From: Endomychus coccineus
Lineage: Eukaryota; Arthropoda; Insecta; Coleoptera; Endomychidae
Direction: 5' to 3'
Assembly: GCA_958510875.1 (NCBI GenBank)
Contig: OY294067.1
Location: 259,533,736-259,597,735, forward strand
Length of the DNA: 64,000 bases
Each line of letters begins with the position of its first letter. Within the stretch, counting starts at the first letter, position 1. A model generated the notes under the pieces. It was not told where the DNA came from. It did no database searches and was given only the letters and a program-made list of their open reading frames with translations. The position numbers and the translations under genes were made by a program. This document shows, one piece after another, positions 10,985 to 23,438 of this stretch.

Positions 10985-11464
10985 TTGAAATATCATTTAT
11001 GCGATCACGACAGATTGTAGAGGTCAGTTTGTCATACGTATTTAAAAGATTTGTACAGCTTTTTGGTATAAATAGAATTCATACACCTTATAACCCACAA
11101 AGCAATGACATGGTGGAACGTTTTCATAGACAATTAAGATCTACAATCCTAGCTTCTCAAAATATGATTTGGTCAGACATAATACCAGTTTTGTTCTTAG
11201 GTTTTCGTTCTGTTACAAAAGAGGATCTTTTCTCCGGCGGAATTGACATATGGCCAACCGTTGCAGACTACTGGTGAAATCTTCATACCATCAAATTTAA
11301 ATTTACTTATTTAATAACTTTCATCTAGAATTTAGTTCCACAATCACCTAGAAATTCAAATGATAATAACGTTTTCATTCCAAAACTTATTATCGGGTCA
11401 ATATTTATTTGCCAGAACTGACAAAATTAAACCGTCATTATGGTCGAAGAAATAAAGTACAAAA
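10985..11464 (+). pseudogene. Ty3/gypsy integrase fragment
   Basis: The core reads GINRIHTPYNPQSNDMVERF followed by HRQLRSTI (from about 11066), then WSDIIPVLFLGFRS. This is the C-terminal half of a retroviral-type integrase core, where the Glu of MVERFHR is the last catalytic residue. A shifted frame just upstream gives ITTDCRGQF, the TTDRG(R)QF block carrying an Asp. After a frameshift near 11236 the sequence continues AELTYGQPLQTTGEIFIPSN, and farther on SGQYLFARTDKIKPSLW near 11395-11455, typical of the post-core region. There are at least three frame breaks and no LTRs, protease or RT in reach, so this is an isolated fragment. Confidence 0.85.
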
Positions 11465-12825
11465 AATGCCAAAGTAAAAAAAAAATCTGATGAATCAATT
11501 TTGATAATTTTTTTTCAAATCGATTCATTTACAAGAAATGTTACCAATTTTTTTTCTTCTAATGTGCACTTTAGCACTTCTACAGAGGAAAATGGATCTC
11601 TTTGAATGCACTTTCAGGAGATAATATTAAAAATGATGAAAAACGGGGGATTTTGGGGTCGCTGATCAAGATTCCGGTGTCAGATTTGAACTACGACGCA
11701 CCTGGGGCTCAGGGCATCCTGGTCTATCGACGTCTCCAGGAAATTCGAAAATGCCTTCTGCAAAGGAATGGTACCTGTTATGGAGGTCCTTTTGAGCATA
11801 CGGGTCATGACCATGATACTCAATAGTCACCTTGTGCTGAAGATATCCTGATCACCTAGGTCATCTCCATGGACTGATTTTCAATATGCTCTGAAATCCA
11901 ACCAAATTCTATCGGGGGTTCATTTTTTGGAATGGGATGGAACTTATGAGGGAGTTTCTTTGTGAGGAGGTTCGGTTGTAACCATGACCTTCAATAGTCA
12001 CCTGGTGATCAGGATACTCTGATGACCTAGGTCATCTCCATGGATTGTTTTTTAATATGCTCTGATATAAAACCAAATTCGTATCTCCGGCGTTTTTCGG
12101 ATCGCTGATAACTTTTCTGGAGTTCGGACCAATCACCGAAGCATCTGGTGAACAGATCTGTGATATCGACAACAAAGAATTCAAAAAATAACGTTTGCAC
12201 TTCAATGAAACTTTACTGAATTTTTCTGATGCAAAAAAAGTAATACTGAAATATTTTCTATCTTAATGTCAAAAATGTTATTATCGTGGATCGAATCTAG
12301 CACCGGAATCGCATTCCGCTGTCCCGAAAACCCCCGAGAGACGAATTCGGTTGCATTTCAGAGCATATTAAAAATCACTCCATGGAGATTACCTTGGTCA
12401 TCAGGGTATTCTGAGCACCAGGTGACTATTGAGTATCATGGTCTTGGCCCGTATACTCAAGAGAACTTCCATAACAGGTTTCATTCCTTTGCAGAAGGTA
12501 TTTCTGCGAATTCCCTGGAGACGGCGATAGTATCAAGAAGTCCTGAGCCTTAGATTCGTTGTAGTGTAAATCTCACAATGGAATCGTGTTCAACGGCTTC
12601 AAAAACCCCGAGTGAGAAATGTTGGCTATATTTGGACATTTTTAATATGTTTCCTGAAAGTGCATTCAAAGGGATGCATTTCCCTCTGTAGAAAAGCTAA
12701 AGTGCACATTAGAAAAAAAAAATGCTAACATTTTTTCTAAATGACTTCCGGAATCGACTAAAAAAAATCATCAAAATCGGTTCATCCGATTTTATTTTCG
12801 ACCTTTTCTGCTTTATTTCCTCGCC
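11440..12825. mobile_element. long foldback element (1.4 kb)
   Basis: The arms are inverted copies: about 11440-12110 and about 12270-12825. Matching blocks include CTCCTGAAAGTGCATTCAAA (complement at 11600-11625, direct near 12655), CTAAAGTGCACATTAGAA, and TGACTATTGAGTATCATGGTC with its inverse near 11810. Inside the left arm a 200-bp block recurs (CATGACC...CTCAATAGTCACC near 11800 and near 11985). The inner end of the left arm carries GGGTCGCTGATCAAGATTCC at 11656. No transposase is seen. It seems to have inserted in or beside the gypsy fragment. Confidence 0.75.
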
Positions 12826-12829
12826 TATT

Positions 12830-14300
12830 ACGTATATGTACTATTGAAGGACGTTCCGAGTTTATTACTAGATCAGAAAAATTATGTAAAATTTTGTTTG
12901 AAACGTTCTCAAATTTATTTCTGTGGATGGCCTTAAACCGGCATTCATAGAACCAAGTATCCCAGAAAAGCATCAGCATAATAAGAAACTGACTTTTTCT
13001 TTGTAACTCCATTTGTGTTATGCTCAGGAAGGGGAAGTATGTGTGGCGTATTTACAGAATTTGTTGTTTCATTTATATCATGCTATCTTTAATTAAGTAA
13101 GACATGATTTAAATGTTTTTAGTTACATGTCTTAATAGCATAAAATTCATTCATCTTTCAATACTCAATTTCAATCATCCACTGTCATTTTTTCCCAATA
13201 GTCGATATGGTCTTGTACTTTTGCTAACCATAATGACTGAATACGAAGTATCTGCGTAGGTTACACAATTATCCAAATAGCGGGCTTAGTACTCTTGCCT
13301 TCTTACTAAATAATTGGTTCAACTCATGTTCATAAACTAACTAATTGAACTGAAACAGCTGCCTACTATGTTTCTTATTAGCTTTCACGACATTTTAATA
13401 AGAATGATGAATGTCAGAAAAAAGACAATTGAAGCTGCAGCCCACATATACGTAATTAATAGAAATAATCAGCTAAATTAAATTTAAGTCTTGTTGTGTT
13501 TTAAATGTGAGTTATTGCACAAGTTTATTATAATGTTGTTTTTCTGTAAATAAGATCACGTCGCATAGTCCGTTATTCCATTTAAATATTGGTAAGGTAG
13601 ATCTTCCAGTCTTCCCGATCTATTCAGTTCCACGCAAGTTGCCAGTAACGGAAAGAAACAATAAAAGGATGAGAATAGTTGAATCAACTCACTCTTTATT
13701 TGTTAAGATAAGACGTGTCACAACACAACGATTATCATTATTTATTATAACAGAGGACCATCATCAGAACGATGTGTAGGCATTACTGCTCATTACTTCT
13801 AGGCACCCTATCATTTGGTATTTCTAGGCTACTGCCTTGGTGAGAACTCATTGGAGTCCCCTTTATTTCTCCTGATTGATGGTTTTACGCCTCTCAACTT
13901 ATGGTTGTTATAATCCCAATCCAGAAGATTGGGACAACTAAAAATTAACTCTACTCAGTATGGCTATACTTGTAAGTGCATCTTAAAATACAAATATGTA
14001 TGTACATGTGTCCGATACACTTAGTACCGTACGCATATGGTCCTTGAATTTCGAATATCATTTTCATGAAGATAAAATTCCGGAATTGTAGTTATTTGAG
14101 TGATGTATTAATCAGTAATGTGAGGATGCATTCAACAGGTCTTCTTATCAGACTGCTTATGACCAGAAGGTCGGAAATATGAGTCTGGATTACCAAGAAA
14201 ATAACAGGATGCAAGCTGATGGACAATTTTTTGATGCCCACTACTTACCGAGTGGCAGGATTTTTCATCCTGATGTTGGTCCCTGATCAAGAATTAAAGT
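12830..14300. other. unassigned stretch
   Basis: A 76-codon minus-strand frame (12782-13012) overlaps the foldback end and matches nothing I recognise. The rest shows no gene or clear repeat. Confidence 0.4.
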
Positions 14301-14325
14301 TGAAATATTCGTTTTTCTTTAATGA

Positions 14326-14632
14326 AAATACTGCCATGGAGATGCAAGATGCAACTTCAAAAAACCACACGTATCATCAGCAGAATTTTTACTAAAACTA
14401 CCCTCATAATGACACCAAACCCCGTATCGAGAAATATTTGAAAATGCATTTGACATATCCATTTCGATACATGAAGAAAAAATCATGCCATTGAGATGCA
14501 AGTTTTTCCAACGTCAAAAAGTAACACATATCAGCTGCCTGATTTTTTCTATTACAACCGTCATAATAACAGCAAACCCACATAATGAAGAATATAATAG
14601 GAATGCGTTCGAGATATTCATTTCCAAACATG
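14326..14632. repeat. two diverged tandem units (~150 bp)
   Basis: Block 14326-14472 (CTGCCATGGAGATGCAAG ... CATTTCGATACATGA) recurs in diverged form at 14478-14632 (ATGCCATTGAGATGCAAG ... CATTTCCAAACATGG). The order of sub-blocks is the same, so this is an old tandem duplication. The two minus-strand open frames crossing it are a by-product. Confidence 0.6.
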
Positions 14633-15442
14633 GAAGTACGGAATAACGTTATTTTCTAAAAGGACCAGGTTTGCAAGAAAATAATTATAATATAGACGTA
14701 CTCAAGAGACATCTTAGAGAGTTTCTCCGACAAAGATTCCTCGTTTCAAAACACCCTCTTACCAACAAAATAGAGTTCGTTTGTCATTGTAGAGAATAAG
14801 TATGACAAAACCGAAGAAGAAGTTGTCCAAACAAGTAGGGTTTTGGAATGGATAGATTATTTGGAAGACAAGTTATTCATTTTGGACAAACATTTTCTGA
14901 TTATTATATTCAATAGTATATAGCTCTCCAGATTTGTGAAACAACTTTACAGCAAATTCTCATCAAAAGTAACTACATTCTGAAGTGAGTTATACCAATA
15001 CCTTTCATCTACACAAGGCCTAACAGCTGAACTGAGATGTAAGTGTGACGTCATCAACCAAGAAGCTGGAAGAAGCGAGTTACCTGACCGCTTTGAACAT
15101 CGCAAGAAATTCAGCGGGTCCTATGATACATATCAGAATTACCCAGACTTTTACCTATTTCTTGTGAAAGATTAAAAAGAGCACCTTCCTAATGTTTCCT
15201 CCGTAATTGGAATGTATTTTACATGTAAATAAGCGCTTAAATAAGACTGTTGTGAGAGAATAATGTGCGTTGTGAAATGGCTTCCTAGGGAAATAATCTA
15301 TATCAACTGTCTCTATTGAAGATAAGTTTGAATATTCTGCAAATACTATGACTTACATACTATTAGTTCACACGCTTAAATTTTTTTAAGAAGCTCAAAT
15401 GTATCAATTAAAGAGGTTCTCCGTATTTGTCCTTCATCAAAA

Positions 15443-15634
15443 ATGGCTTACGAATTATTGTTCATGTTTTTAAGGTCAATTATTATGGAGTTAGAACAAA
15501 TTGGATGTAAAATATTTTCTATAATAAGTGACTATAGTACACTGAACAGCAAAACCATGAACAATTTTTCCAAGTATAACAACTTAAGTATTGAGTTGAT
15601 GTTTCAAGACCTTCATCTTATCTATTCGATCTAG
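15443..15634 (+). pseudogene. possible P-element/THAP9-like transposase fragment
   Basis: A 63-residue frame contains IIMELEQIGCKIFSIISDYS, then an asparagine-rich stretch and DLHLIYSI. The pattern (hydrophobic helix, glutamate, G-[CF]-K-V, IxSDxxxxN, later a D-x-x-HLI block) resembles the RNase H-like core of P-element-type transposases, where the SD aspartate would be catalytic. The match is short, flanking sequence adds no further support, and chance similarity is possible. Confidence 0.3.
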
Positions 15635-16419
15635 TTCACATTCTCTAATGTATGAGGAATGATTTGTTAAATTCAAAATTCAATCAAATTATGCAGTATC
15701 CCAAGTTTGAGTCAGGAGACGAATATTGTGCTTTTCTAGAATTTTTTTAATTCGGTCAGTGTCCTATGCGATGTAGGGAAGTCAGTGATTGAGGAGGTAC
15801 CTTCTCTTTGATTAGAAATTCTGGAAAAGATTATATTTCTGTATGGATTTATTAACTTTATAACTGGAATAATTATTGGGCAATAGGACACAGGATAAAT
15901 GATGCAAGTAATTCTAACTTCAAATTTAGAGGTTCATATAAGTTAAAACAGTTCTGTGTACTAGGGAATTTGAGAACAGATTGTTTCAAAGCTGCATGAT
16001 GTAGAGACAAACCATTAAACTAAAAACACATTCATAAAAAATCTATACTGTAATCTGACTCGAATAAGAAGAATCCATATTCCCTCTGGTATATGTAATA
16101 TTTTCTGAATATAAATTGTTCTTGTTTCGTAAACAGCTTTTAAATCCTAATTGAGTTAAGAGTCGAAATATCAAACTGTTAGATTAGCCCTTCAGATCAA
16201 TAAAGCAATGCTAATAAAAATAGATCACAGTAGAAAAGGGTTCCAAACTCAAATTATGTTGCGACCGACCCCAATCCATTTAAGTGCCTTGCTTCTTCAA
16301 GCGAGTTATCGTCAGAACGATATACGCTCACGTTTGAGAGATTTCAAGAAACCCATTATTACTGTACAACTTCCTTCATTTGAGAAGCTTGCCTGTGAAA
16401 GCATATAAATCCATTTTTA

Positions 16420-16695
16420 CTGCCCTCACTATATACAGTAAATAGTGTAAAGGAAGTATTGTAATCGGCCCAAAAATAATTTTTCGTATTTTCTCGAATA
16501 ATATTCGTTTGGGAATTTCGATGTAGTCTACTTTTGAGGTGATGCCTGAGTGCGTGTGCATGTGTGCGTGTGCGTGTGCACTGTGGAGTAGATTGCGCCA
16601 TGTCTATTGGTCGTACGGATTTGAAATTTTGCAGATTGAAGTAGTGGAAAAAGGAGTTTTTGAAATGGAATTATAGTATTTTATTGAATCATAAG
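16420..16695 (-). repeat. short interspersed element with TG/CA microsatellite, copy 1
   Basis: Homologous in opposite orientation to 27545-27835. Shared blocks (minus-strand reading) include CTGCAAAATTTCAAATCCG, TACGACCAATAGAC, CTCCACAGTG followed by a CA-rich tract, then AGACTACATCGAAATTC and TTACAATACTTCCTTTACAC. The TG/CG-rich tract at 16550-16582 is the internal microsatellite. No coding capacity. Confidence 0.7.
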
Positions 16696-17509
16696 TCATC
16701 CGTGTTTTTGAGGTTATAAATATACAACACACGCATATATTTATCCTGCAGAAGTGCAGTTTTTTTATACTCTGTGGTGTTAAGGTGTGCATGAGGGAGC
16801 TGTCAGAGTAAATGAAGGTTGAAATAGTAATATACAATAACAATAATACACTATTGATCTTTAGGGTTCCTTTAAGAAATGCTGCATCAACAAAAAAGTA
16901 GGTGGGTATTATTAAACTACGTTAAAACTTTATTCCAACTACTGCTGAGCATTTTTAACTTTACGAATAATGATTATTTATATTTTGGTCTGGAAACAAA
17001 CCGCAAATACATGAAATTTGATGATGTTCCTGGTGGTGATCAAAAAGCACACTTCTGCAAAACAAGTTGCTTTATCATGAGTATCTGATGATTATACCTC
17101 AGCTTCAAATGATCATTGTATCTTTTATATCCTTCAAATGATATGTAAGCGACTGAATACTTCTTCACAATTTTGTTTCCAAAAAAGTGTTTCATTGAAA
17201 ATCACAATGAAAATCAGGAGCTACTTTTTCATCAAATTAATGATCCTTTTACATGTTATAATGTGAATGAATACACATAACACTGCCCTTCAGTTTCAGC
17301 TTCAGCTTTGAAGTGTATCCCTCGAGGAAGCTGGATATCTAGTGTATCTTATATGATGTGATTACATAGTTACTTTTCTCTTTCGAACATTTGGTAAACA
17401 CTACAATTGCATTCAGGAATTGAACAATAGTTACTTTATAATAAGGTAACATTGAATTGATGACTGCAAGATATCATGGAAGTAAGATTGACAATGTATA
17501 GTATTTTCT

Positions 17510-17756
17510 GCATAGAGATCATATATTAGATAGAGGAGTAAAGCCTGTGTTTAAGGTATATAAGCGGTGCGTGACATGTTCAAATTTCTTAGCGGTACCT
17601 CCCCTCACACTCTCTTCCAACCGCTTACATTGATGACGGCGTGCTCTTATATAAAAGCGAGAAGAGTGGGGACCGCTAATAGAGAAAATTTCATTCGAAC
17701 CCTGCGTGGCATTACGGCCCGCTTTACTCCTCTATTTAATATAATGATCTCTATGC
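17510..17756. mobile_element. 247-bp MITE with 35-bp TIRs
   Basis: Left GCATAGAGATCATATATTAG and right (complement GCATAGAGATCATTATATTA) form near-perfect TIRs running on into GAGGAGTAAAGC on both sides. TA dinucleotides lie just inside the outer GCA, so a TA target duplication with a slightly shorter element is possible. The interior is GC-richer than the flanks and has no gene. Confidence 0.75.
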
Positions 17757-18040
17757 TTTTCTGTCATTGATTCTGACAGTTCACCTGATAGCCAGATATT
17801 AGGGTAGCAATAACGATCAAGGATCACATGTACGAACATCGTTATTATGCCAAACATTAACGGTGTCGGATTACGGAGATTCGGTACAGATAGCTCTATA
17901 TGACTAAATTTTTTCATTTTTACAGACCGTTGAGAATAACAATATGAGAATACCTACGTCTAATTTTTTGGAGGGTTTCACTACACTGTTTTTCAGAAAT
18001 ATCGTGTCAAAAAAAACAACATTTTAGCATGAAAGCTTAT

Positions 18041-18596
18041 TAGTCCAGTCAATAAAGCGGGGAAATAAAAAAGTTTCTTATAGGGAGATGGATCAAAAAA
18101 TTTTTTTTTGCATTACCTCCTATGAGTACTCTAGGTCATTCGTGACTAGCAAGCGAAGTGACTGCGATATTAGCATGTTGCAAGTCATCATATGGGTTTT
18201 TCGGATCGCTGATCACGAATCTGCTATCAGTTTGCCAGAAAATCAACCTGGAGAGTGAATAATTGGACAATTTTGATTGAAAATTTTTTTGATAATATAA
18301 TCAGAGCAAGGAAATCAGATAGCAGTTTCGTGATCAGCGACCCAGAAAACCTACTAGGGGGCATTTTCAGTCCCTAATTTTCACTTTCCCCATATTTTGC
18401 AATTTTTTTCAAAATGGGGAAGAGAAAGAGGTTGATTTTGAGTTTTGGGGGTGTTGGGGGGGCTAGTCACTTCGCTTGCTAGTCAAGAATGACCTAGAAG
18501 ACTCATAGAAGGTAATCCAAAAAAATTTTTTATGATCCATCTTCCTATAAGAAACTTTTTTATTTGGTCGATTTCCCCGCTTTATTGACTGGACTA
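18041..18596. mobile_element. compact foldback element (556 bp)
   Basis: About 125-bp outer arms, left starting TAGTCCAGTCAATAAAGCGG and right ending with its exact complement, match through CTAGCAAGCGAAGTGACT. The inner part is also inverted: GGATCGCTGATCACGAATCT (about 18204) against the complement of AGTTTCGTGATCAGCGACCC (about 18330). The whole unit could fold into one hairpin. A diverged relative of its arm (GATCAAAAAATTTTTTTTGC-like) appears at about 29655. Confidence 0.85.
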
Positions 18597-18599
18597 TAT

Positions 18600-19850
18600 G
18601 GGGACGTGGTTAAATGTTAAATTAAAACAAAACGGCTTAATAGAAATGATTTTTTTCAAATGGAATAACATCATCACAATAATATACTGTGCAAGTTTCA
18701 GCGAGTACCACTAATTATTTATATGAAAAAATTGCTTAGAATTTTTAATTTATAGATCTTTTTAATTGTAATTAACTTTTAAAAACACGAAAAGTCGACG
18801 ACAACTGTATGATTATCATTTTTACATGTCTTTATGTATACAACTCCAGCCGGCAATATTTATAGCGTTGCCAGACCTCCGCTCTCGCCCTTCGCTTGCT
18901 TTTCTTATATTTCCCCCGCTCACACTACCGGACCTCCTTAATGTTCCATTTCATCCATAAATAAAAACATGACGCTGCAGACTTCACAAGAAGAATTACG
19001 TGTGTCAAATCTATTCATAGTCTGCATTGAAACATTACGAAAAATGTTGCGTAACATCGGTTTCGAGTGCAAAAATGTGATCCTAGTGTAGTAAGCCTCA
19101 TGGAATTAATAACTATTTCTGCAAAGAGAATTCAATTTTTGAAACAATATATAGAAAAGCTATTGATATCTAGACTATCCAGATTATTTTCATACACGCC
19201 ACGATGATATTGATTATATGACCCTATAAAGACAATGGTTTCACAGTTAGAGCCTATTGTGATTTGGCTTTCACAATATTCTTTTTAATTCAATGAATTT
19301 GTAGGGAATCACATAAGGACAGATATTGTATTGTTGAATATACTTTTTCGTTTACCATCATTAACAAACACTTCGATTCGAATTCACCCGAAGTTGCAGT
19401 TAACAACCAATTGAACTCGAAGAAATAAGGAATATTGATCAATTAGTTTGACGGGTCACTAAGTGCAAAATTTTATGCAGAATGTAATCATTATGTAAAG
19501 TGGTTGGAGTGAAACATTTTACTTAAACATGGATGTCTACGAATAATTACCACTTACTTTTGAAACTAGACTTCCTTGTCTGCACATATGGAAATTTGAT
19601 GACCGCGATCCATCAGAACCAGTTAATAATTAGGTTTGAAAACTTTTTGTGCACAGAGAAATATGGCGTATCACTTATCATTGTGGAATCTTTGATACTG
19701 TATAATTTGCACATATAGCTTCATCCGTGCAGACATAATGATAATGCAGATGATGATTACCACATTTGCACAAGTAAAGGGTGAATTTGTGAATTACAAC
19801 AATTGTACCTAAATGCTTCTTTTCTTTTTTTAAGGTCAACCTGATTGATA
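18600..19850. other. unassigned stretch
   Basis: No recognised gene. A CT-rich block near 18865-18950 (AGACCTCCGCTCTCGCCC ...) loosely resembles one near 51930-51985 and may be a shared repeat. Confidence 0.4.
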
Positions 19851-19854
19851 ATTT

Positions 19855-20445
19855 ATTGAGGCGGAGTGAGGATAGCGAACGAAGGCGTCTCTTGAATCAG
19901 CTTATATGTCACAAGGTAAGGCCTTTTGCAGCGGCCCAATGGTAAATGCAGTTCATTTGAAATTTGATACAAACTAGATATGATGCTCGAAATTTGCTGG
20001 CATGAAAATTCAATGTCGTACCTCAAGCTGTTTTAGAGTTATCGACTATTTCCGTCGGAATACTCGACGCTATTCACTTTGTACGTCGCACAGTTCGGTG
20101 CGGTAATTATCTGGCCTATTGTAGAGAACATAATTGAGCTCGTGCAACTAGACAAACTGTAGCTTGCGCTCTTGATTGGCTCATACAAAAAACGGAGTAA
20201 GGCTAGCGAACGGTCTTTTCTCCTTTCAGCTAATACTGAACGTTGTTGGATTCTACATATCGTTCCATGGGTGACTCCAACTTACTGTGCCTCAAGTCGA
20301 TTTTGATTTACCGATTTTAAACGCCTATCCATATCTTTGGCAGTGCTAAAAAATCGAGCTTGCGCAACTTGAGAGACTGCGACTCGCGCTCTTGATCGGT
20401 CTATGTGAAAGACGTAGCAGCGAGAGTAGCGAACGAAGTTTTTCC
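19855..20445. repeat. diverged tandem blocks
   Basis: Three diverged copies of a phrase of the type CGGAGTRAGGMTAGCGAACG occur at about 19860, 20192 and 20412. The last two are preceded by alike blocks (GTGCAACTAGACAAACTG... and GCGCAACTTGAGAGACTG...), a period near 220 bp. No coding sense seen. Confidence 0.5.
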
Positions 20446-21101
20446 TCATTTCGAATCACTAACTCATTCTGTCTCAACCCTGTGGGCCTATGCGCAGCGT
20501 AACTAAATGTATTTGATACATGTAAAATATCCAGGCTTCAGTTGAAAAAATAAGTAACAGGTTATTATCTGATCCATGACTATTCAAAATATCAACCAAC
20601 TCAGAACTCAGATAATATATTCAACTGATAAGTATTGAAGAATTCAGAGTAAGTATCTTAGTGAGAATGAACTGAACCGTTTTATGAAGGATGTGAAATT
20701 TTTTCCGTTCTGAACAATTTTGGCAATATTTGAAATTGATAATGTAGAGAAGTCATATTTCATCTTTGAGTGAATTGTTTGAGGCTTTCAAGCATTGTTC
20801 ACCCACATTGGAAGGACGTAGGTTGATTCGCGTTGAGTGCAAGGGACTATTATGTTCCAAACAAAGAGATGATCAATGAGAAAGAGATTATTCACTCAGC
20901 ACTAACCAATTAAGTAGGAGTGCAGTGCAGAAAACTTGGTATATCATGATAATAATAATGTCTATATTGTACCAGTATTTATACAAATAATTGATACAAC
21001 AAATGATGGAATTTGCATAATATAGCTATTCAATTGTACCATTCAACCCATGACTAAACTGAATCTGATATTCTACCATACTAACTAGGCAAGCATATCA
21101 A

Positions 21102-22070
21102 TGTTTGATACCCGTTTTGAATGTAGTGTGTCGGGAAGGAACTGGGATCCGACCCCAGATTTTTTCCAAATGCCCATTAGGTCTATATCTATTACATATT
21201 GTTTGATACCAGTCTTAAATGTACTGTATCGTGAAGTAACTGGGATCCGAACACAGATTTTTCCTAACTGTCCAATAGGTATATACATATTACATATTGT
21301 TTGAAACCCGTTTTGAATGTACTGTGTCATAAAGGAAATAGGATCCGAACCCAGATTTTTTTCTAAATGCCCAATAGGTCTGTACCTATTACCATAGTGT
21401 TTGATATCCGTTTTGAATGTACTGTGTCGTGAAAAAATTGGGATCAAAACACAGATTTTTTAAAATTCCCAATAGGTACAAACCTATTACCATATAGTTT
21501 GATACCCGTTTTGAATGTACTGTCTCGTGAAGGAAATGGGATCCAAACCCAGATTTTTTTCTGTATGCCCAATAGGTCTATTTATTACATATTGTTTGAT
21601 ACCCGTTTTGATTCGTTCTGGAAAAACTGGGATCCGAACACAGATTTTTTCTAAATGTCCAATAGTTATATAGGTACCTATTACATATTGTTTGATACCC
21701 GTTTTGGATTTAATGTATGGTGGAGCAAATGTGATCCGAACCAAGATTTTTTCCAATTGCCCAATTGGTATATACCTATTACCATATTGTTTGATACCCG
21801 TTTTGAATGTACTATGTCGTGAAGGAGCTGGGATCAGAACACAGATTTTTTCTGAATGCCCAATAGTTCTATATCTATTACATATTGTTTGATACCCATT
21901 TTGAATGTACTGTGTCCTGAAAAAACTATGATCCGAAGACAGATTTTTTCTACATGTCTAATACGTATATACCTATTACCATATTGTTAGATGCCCGATT
22001 TGAATGTATTGTAGCGTGAAGAAACTGGGAACCACCGCAAATTTTTTCTAAATGCCCGATAGGTTCATAT
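21102..22070. repeat. 98-bp minisatellite, ten units
   Basis: The phrase GTTTGATACCCGTTTTGAAT recurs at 21102, 21200, 21298, 21398, 21496, 21593, 21689, 21788, 21886 and 21985. The spacing is 96-100 bp, so there are ten units. Each unit also has GGGATCCGAACACAGATTTT and a near-palindrome of the form CCAATAGGTATATACCTATT. Open frames on both strands of 89-120 codons are a by-product of the near-multiple-of-three period. Confidence 0.93.
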
Positions 22071-22149
22071 CAAAGACACTGAAATAATGTTGTCTGTGGC
22101 ACAGGTTGAAATCAAAAATATAGGAATATCAGTCAAAATTTAAAAATCA

Positions 22150-22445
22150 GGTATCATAAATTGAATTGCCCTGATTGCCCCAAGGCACATTATGTAGCGA
22201 GAACTTGTCGAAAGTTGAAAACTATTCATTTCAGTATATGAAAAAAGCTTTGATAAACAGAAGAGAATTCAACTTATCCTAATCATTTATCAGATGAGAA
22301 CCATAAATTCGATCCAAAGTTGGAAATATAAAGTGTAGAGAGTGAAGGATTGATATTGAATTATTTAGAAGCATTAGAAATCAACAAAAATAAAATTTTT
22401 AATAATCCTCTTAATAACCAGATGGACCTAAACAATTCACCTTTT
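22150..22445 (+). pseudogene. Penelope-like element, GIY-YIG C-terminal fragment
   Basis: One frame reads KLNCPDCPKAHYVARTCRKL. This is the zinc-knuckle-like CxxCxxxYxG start of the GIY-YIG endonuclease found at the end of Penelope-like polyproteins, though the usual YVG glycine is alanine here. It continues, after stops, with STYPNHLSDENHKFDP and then LILNYLEALEINKNKIFNNP and LNNQMDLNNSPF, the usual C-terminal LLExLEI...LNxQ...NSP pattern. It has stops and no RT domain attached, so it is a 3' fragment. Confidence 0.75.
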
Positions 22446-22449
22446 CTCA

Positions 22450-23430
22450 GTATGTTCAATACTAATACTGTTGTGTGATTTCCTGTAATATATAGTGAAT
22501 ATCAAGAACATAAAGATTTTCCTAACTTCAATATGAATTTGATTAACATCTCTTCGGGAAATAATAATTTCGGAAAGGATACATGTATCTAAATATTTTA
22601 TTACTAAGTGAGAGTTTTACCAAATTCACGTTATCAAAATCTATATAACTGCGAACGAAGAATTAAATGTGACTTTGTTTGGCTCAAATTTTCTTTAAAT
22701 ACATCAATTTCCTCGTATATTGAGCTGATTATTTCTCTACACATTATAGGTTCAGTACCTGTGGACGAAAATGTAGCAAATATTTAAATAATAAAATAAA
22801 CTGAAATATATACAAAATTTTATCTTTCAATTTGAGGAGATTATCAAGAATTTCTTTCTTCAATCATCAATATTATGAACCAATGGCCATATTTCTGTAT
22901 TTATATTAAATTTTATATTATAAGGTCAACGCAAATATACGTTTAGAATTTTTTTTTACAGTTCCTGTTTTTAATTCCAGGGATATGACCCTAAACAGCA
23001 CGCTGAAGTTGTGATGATACATACCATAATGAAGTTGAATTCGAGTTGAACCGGAAACTGATAAATATATGTGCATGTTCTTGGTTAGACTAAATGCTTG
23101 TAAATGGCAAACTCGATTCGTAAATCAAAGGTAGCTCTTGCCTGGTTGCATATGTAATAATAATTCTATTGAATTTTAGAATCATTTCACATTCATACCG
23201 AGTTCGCTAGCTTGTAATTTACAATTAACGCATACACATTCAAAACAGATTACGCTGTAACACGCGAATACGTGTACGTATACAATCTGTGCTATCATTG
23301 GTGAAGTGTTCATATGCAGAATTTGATCTCTTGTAATTGCTTGTCTGAGGTCAATTTGAAACCATTCTTGGGTGAAATCACTTGTAGAATTGTATATACG
23401 GTGGGTCAATTCCAACACTTCCTTAGAATA
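22450..23430. other. unassigned stretch
   Basis: No coding frame with family resemblance and no clear repeat. AT-rich. Confidence 0.4.
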
Positions 23431-23438
23431 TAGATAAT

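Noticed and set aside
21085..21892. Open frames of 66-120 codons on both strands of the 98-bp array
   Set aside because: Repetitive translation caused by the minisatellite period; no start or codon evidence.
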